This document shows positions 29,581-64,000 of a stretch of 64,000 bases of DNA, one piece after another. Under the pieces are notes generated by a model. The model was given only the letters and a program-made list of their open reading frames with translations, searched no databases and had not been told where the DNA came from. Source of the stretch: Paragorgia papillata (taxonomy: Eukaryota; Cnidaria; Anthozoa; Scleralcyonacea; Coralliidae). Location: positions 1,665,001 through 1,729,000 of the forward strand of contig JAWNZC010000345.1 of the NCBI GenBank assembly GCA_035771165.1, given 5' to 3'. How positions within the stretch are numbered: the stretch's first letter is position 1; each line of letters starts with the position of its first letter. Both the position numbers and the translations under genes were made by a program.

Positions 29581-31625
29581 TTCAGAAATTACTCAGTATT
29601 TCAGAAAAGAGATTGAGCAGAAATCATAGAGGGATAAACCAAAAGTAACCTCAGTGGCTCAGTTCTCGAACAATGACGAAAAAAGTGAAATCTTGAAGGA
29701 TAGGTCGTCTCACTGTCACTGTAGCACTCGCCACTCGGCAGGTATATTAAATATGGAACTGTCGCCAAAGATTAGGAAATCCAGAGTCTACGGACTATAA
29801 ATACCAACTCATACTCCAACTACAACCATGATATGAATGCCAGGGTCACAAAAAAGCTTCCCGAGACGAAATCGCAAAAACGATTGAACGGATCTGACGA
29901 TAACAAAACTGGAACTTCTTCAGTGACGCGAGTTGAGACATAACGTTTAGTATTACATGAAACCCCTAGGGGGAAGCACCGCTCCGTAGTTTTTCACAGG
30001 CTCGTATCTTTCGTCAGCATTTTGTATTTGTACTCGTCACAAAAAGGGATGTTTCAAAAGGTCCCTGCAAGTTTTCCCGCGGCTTTTTCAAATGATGTTT
30101 TTCCGAAAAATTATGCAGTAAACCAGATTTCTGACTAGGGTTAGGGTTTTTGTTGTAGTTAGGTTATCTAAAAAATTGCTAAAATCTTGAGACTCACTGA
30201 AGCTTAACGACAAATTTGACGCGCATACAACCTTCCACATTTACTAAATCTTAGCGGCGTCCGCAAGACCGCAACAATTCAAAACGAAAACTAAAATGAA
30301 CGCCTTAGACTAGGCTTGTAACAATTAATCTTTCCCTTGGTAACGTCAAGTTTTGTCCTTGGTATAAACGTAAAGTTTTACTGAATAAACATGAAATTAA
30401 ATTTGAAATGTCCTTTTGAGCCCTCCGCAGAGAGCCCTCCGCGCAGTTTGACCTCGAGTTTGACATCAATCCATCTTGGCACTCCTCACGCGTCCGCCAT
30501 AATCAGGGTTCTGGTAAACCCACTGCTAACAAGCAAAAACGTTATTTTCACCGATAATTTGGCATTTGGGGCCTATTTCGGCAAAAAACTTATTTCGTCT
30601 CAGAATGGCGAGATAAGCGTTTTTGTTGATTTTGATGAGCACAAAACTGCCAAAATGGGAATGTTCATGAGGGAATCATTCCAAATGTGTTGTTTTACTA
30701 ATAGTGGCGTGGTGGCAAGTTTCAGGCTGGGGTGGCCAGATTAGCTTTGGCGCCCCCCCCCCCCCCCCCAAAAAAAAAATAATTAAAAAATGAAGAAAAG
30801 ACATTACTGTATTTGATAAATGATCACATTTTTTGTTTTAAAATAACTGAAGTAGCAATATATAATATTACAACAAACAACTGGTTCTCTCAAAGACCAC
30901 GCCAATGCGAGCGCCGAAGTAGCGCCAAACCTCTAGGGGGGGCCGGGGGCATGCTCCCCCGGAAAATTTTGAAATCTAGAGTGTCTGATATGCCATTTCC
31001 TGCATTTTGGAGTGAGATTTTACAGAATTCTGAAGATTATAAAACTTCATAGAAAACACAAAAATTACAGATTTCAGATCTTTGTATCCCCCATTGAAGA
31101 CCTAGCTATACAAAGAAATAGGTTTATTTTGTTCAGTTTTGGCGCCCTTGCTAGTTTTGGCGCCCCTTCTGCAACCCCAGCTGGGGGGGCCTTGGCCCCC
31201 CCGGCCCCCCCTGCCACCACGCCACTGTTTACTATACTACGGTCAAAAATATTATTTTCGCCGATAATTGGCATTTGGATCCTCTTTCGGCAAAAGACTT
31301 ATTTCGTGTTAAAAACACAAGGCTTTTTAAAATTATTTCTAATTTCTTTTACACCCTTATCCAATTTTGTACCAGGCAGCACTTCCTTGCGATAGTAAAT
31401 TCTAGTTTATAAATTAACGCGCGCAAAGAGTCCAGACTGGGAGTGTCCTTTTGAGTTATCCGTTTTAGTGGCGAGCTCATTTTGTTGTTTGATCCAATGT
31501 CGTACCCGAGAGGGTCTGGGCACAGAGGTCTGGGTACGAGAATGTGTTTGATCAGTTTGTTTTTTTGCCCAATTTGATCATTTCAATTTTCAAGCACAGC
31601 CGGTTTTTCTGGGAAGAAAAGAAAA
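29581..31625. promoter_or_regulatory. Divergent region between XPO6 and ACO2
   Basis: About 2 kb between the start codons of XPO6 (leftward, ATG at 29580) and ACO2 (rightward, ATG at 31626). It should hold both promoters and 5' untranslated leaders. A transposon-like repeat occupies 30698-31232, and a direct duplication brackets it (about 30541-30600 and 31249-31306). The frame at 30391-30744 runs into this repeat and shows no protein-like conservation. No TATA box or other core element could be fixed. Confidence 0.5.
30698..31232. mobile_element. AGTGGCGTGGTGGCA repeat element
   Basis: Inverted ends AGTGGCGTGGTGGCA and TGCCACCACGCCACT around a G/C-run-rich interior containing GGGGGCATGCTCCCCC. 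Similar material (GGGGGCATGCCCCCC, CATAGCCAGGATTTTGAAA) recurs at 35425-35590 and about 32370-32480. A widespread non-autonomous repeat. Confidence 0.55.
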
Positions 31626-61521
<29,896 letters not shown>

Positions 61522-61690
61522 CAGACTGTCTCACGATTTATACTGGCTTTTATTCTGTATTCCAAGTGTGCATAAAGAACTCTTCACAATGAAAATGACT
61601 TTATATATTTGTAATTAACAAAAAAAACGACGATTTTTATCCTTTTTTCGTTGAAAGGTTTCACTAAATTACAGTACTGTATCTCTACTG

Positions 61691-61715
61691 AATAAACCAC
61701 TCATCTCTGAATAAA
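61691..61715 (+). terminator. ACO2 polyadenylation signals
   Basis: Two AATAAA hexamers (61691-61696 and 61710-61715), 170-190 bp after the ACO2 stop codon and before the next gene. Confidence 0.6.
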
Positions 61716-61879
61716 AATATATTTTTAACCTTCGTGGGCTCCACGCGATAACACGCAGGAAACGCGCGAGAAATATTTTTAGAACCCCTGGCCTTAGCAA
61801 CGCATGTATATGTCGTATTCTACCTTAGCAACGGGTCATGTGTTGATTGCTCATCTGTGGTTGTTTTCTAAATGCTGTA

Positions 61880-63874
61880 ATGGGTCTAAACGTGAAGCAT
61901 TTTGAAGAAGTTGTGGACTCGCAATTTGTCTGTTCGCATTGTCATGGAGTATTTGTGGATCCCGTGCTGTGTCAGTGCTCTCATATTCTTTGCTGGTCTT
62001 GTTACAAAAGACGTAAAAAGCGAAGCAAAATGTGTTTATTATGCTCTGATGAACTGTCTGTCTGTTCACAACCACTTGCCAACGAATGGACGAAGCAATT
62101 AAGTGCATTAAAAGTAATTTGCACCAAAGGTTGTAATGCGGTGTTTTGTCTCGATCAACTGACTGATCATTTTGCAAGAGAATGTCCTTTCTCGATGACT
62201 TCTTGTACGAACAAAGGCTGTAGCAGGAAAATAAGACGGTTAGATTTAGAGGATCACCTGAAGAAATGCGATCTCAGCGTTGTTACGTGTTGTTGCGGCG
62301 CTCAAACGCGTTTTGTCGATTTACGAACGCACCAAATGGCTCAGAAGTGCGTCTTAAAACAAAACCTACAAAGTATTGTGAGGAAACGACGCGAAATGGA
62401 GCAAGCGATTCGAGACCACAGAGTGAATATGCAAAAGAAGTGTTTCGAGGTGGAATGTGAGCAGAGACGAATAATGAAATCACAGCAACATAAACTGGCC
62501 TTGTCTCCTTCGCGTCTCACTACAGCCATATCGGTCAGATCTGAACCTACATTGAACAGTAGAGTTGAGAAATCGAGTCTTTCAAGATATTCTAGTCACA
62601 GCGCTCCTGTTCCTCTGCAAAGCTCATTGGAAACTTGTGGACATTGTGGAAAAGCGTTTTCTCTAAAAAATAACCACGAAAGCGCCTGCAACTGGCATCT
62701 GGGAGTAAGTGAAGTCCTAGAAACGATTTTGTTCTAATTGAAGTCCTAATTAAGTTTTTGATTTTGTTCTAATTGGTGTTAATGTTATAAATTTCTAATT
62801 ATTGAAAATGTCATTTTTTTACTATTTTCTTTTTTTATGACCTATTTAACATTTTTTCTCACATTGAATAGCCGGTAAGTGTTGTATTGATGAAAAATTT
62901 ATTTTTCCATTTTATCTTAGCATATATTTTATAATTTTATTTATTTAAAATTTTCTTCTTTTATTTCATGTATTATTGTTGATGTTTCTAAAGATTGCTG
63001 ATGTGGTAAGTATAATAATTACTACATTGTAATTACAACACATTACCACAACCAAACAGATAGAAATTATGCTTTTTTGGACAAAGAGTGATTTTTATAT
63101 ATATTTGTACATGTAGTTTCGTTATTCCCAAGAAGCCTATATATATATTTATTATATGGCTTTGTAATATCCTGAGTTCTGATTGGTCAACGCATGGTCC
63201 TTACAAATGCATATCCGGATCACGGTCCATCTTTTTCCGTATCCGGACCGCTGTCCCGGATGTTGATTTTGCTCGGGTGAATTTCTAAGGTTTTCACACT
63301 AAGTTTGATACAATAATTATCGAAAAACTTGAAATAGCCATATACCTAATAAACGCTTTATAACTAACTATATGCTATATTAACCTCTTACATACATTAA
63401 TCTTTTTTATTCTTTTGTTAATTTACATGTCTTGTTCTCCTTGGATTGTCAGTTTGTAAGTATACCTGTTGTCATTAATATTATTATACAAGACATATTA
63501 AATACTAGTACGGTATATTTATACAATATTATTTTGTTTCTGAAGCATAGATGAGAGATTAATATTATTTAGCAAACTAACTGTAACAATATGGTAGAAA
63601 TTATATAATTGGTCTTCTAAATTCCAATCAATAACTATTTTTGTTGTCTTCAAAATCAAATATCGTTTTTACATTTAGCTAATTCCATTTATTTTATTTC
63701 ATTTTTATGTTATTAATTTATCTACTCTTAATAGGGGGTAAGTGAAATAATTTTCTTAAATTTAATTTGTGCTACTGGTATTTATAAAGACTGTGTAACT
63801 GGCTGTGAAATACTAACATGATTTGTGCTTTTATTTCTTTCAAATATTCTCTGACCTTTGAAAAATGAAAGGGG
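61880..63874 (+). CDS. RING/TRAF-type zinc-finger protein with micro-exons (partial)
   Basis: First exon 61880-62704 (ATG at MGLNVKHFEEVVD). It encodes a C3HC4 RING (CSHCHGVF through MCLLC), two or more TRAF-type C/H modules (CTKGC through KKC), a charged helix and a final CGHCGKAF...CNWH unit. RING plus TRAF-type fingers suggests an E3 ubiquitin ligase related to the PDZRN/RNF41 type. The exon ends at GGA|GTAAGT in phase 0. Downstream, five AG-(short)-GTAAGT units would add CCG (62872-62874), a 12-mer (62994-63005), TTT (63453-63455), GGG (63735-63737) and GGG (63872-63874), reading P, IADV, F, G, G. This could extend the CxWHxG segment toward an expected downstream Cys pair. The gene runs off the right edge. 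The first exon is firm; the micro-exons are inferred. Confidence 0.75.
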
Positions 63875-64000
63875 GTAAGTAAGTTTAACAAATCTTATTT
63901 ATAATTAATTAATTAATTAATTATAGATAAATATTATAATTGTTTAATTAAATTAAACTTGTAACTTAACATATATGTTGTTATTATCTTCAAAAATCAT

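Noticed and set aside
30391..30744. 117-aa frame in the XPO6/ACO2 divergent region
   Set aside because: Runs into a repeat element, part of it is duplicated at about 31249 without the frame being kept, and no domain is visible.

Overview
The window is nuclear DNA of an invertebrate animal. Its host genes have GT-AG introns, and the introns are packed with SINE, LINE, DNA-transposon and microsatellite sequence. The two best-preserved host genes, exportin-6 and mitochondrial aconitase, are clearly metazoan in type. The sequence suggests an early-branching or marine invertebrate such as a sponge or cnidarian, but I cannot name the lineage from sequence alone.

Layout. (1) 692-29580, minus strand: the first five coding exons of exportin-6 (XPO6), continuing off the left edge. 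(2) 2552-23584, inside XPO6 intron 4: a complete 21,033-bp Polinton/Maverick, a virus-like element. It has 279-bp terminal inverted repeats that look identical, a 6-bp target duplication TTCGTT, and 26 intact intronless genes. It sits inside an older palindromic TTAA-flanked MITE, and two uninterrupted relatives of that MITE lie at 41994-42488 and 55181-55665. (3) 29581-31625: a divergent intergenic region. (4) 31626-61521, plus strand: mitochondrial aconitase (ACO2) in 28 exons that I could join in frame to 781 residues. Intron 15 holds a P-like transposon (42765-50262) with a complete PIF/Harbinger element (43461-48515) nested in it. (5) 61880 to the right edge, plus strand: a RING/TRAF-type zinc-finger gene whose second half appears to be cut into in-frame micro-exons of 3, 12, 3, 3 and 3 nt.

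The Polinton carries a full virus-like gene set. Morphogenesis genes are a double jelly-roll major capsid protein, a penton-type minor capsid protein and an FtsK/HerA-type packaging ATPase, plus two fibre-like proteins (LamG-like and collagen-like) that share the N-terminus MSYYYGY. Replication and integration genes are a protein-primed family B DNA polymerase and a retrovirus-like integrase. An archaeo-eukaryotic-type primase is also present, which is unusual beside a protein-primed polymerase. Several small membrane proteins, zinc fingers and orphans complete the set. Most genes start in a TAAATG-like context resembling poxvirus late promoters. Genes or gene blocks are followed by perfect hairpins, three of them the same 22-bp palindrome. 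I found no recognisable adenain-like protease.

I read the Polinton as a recently inserted, possibly still functional endogenous virus-like element with its own promoter and 3'-end grammar. The rest of the window shows layered transposon insertion into the introns of two housekeeping genes.
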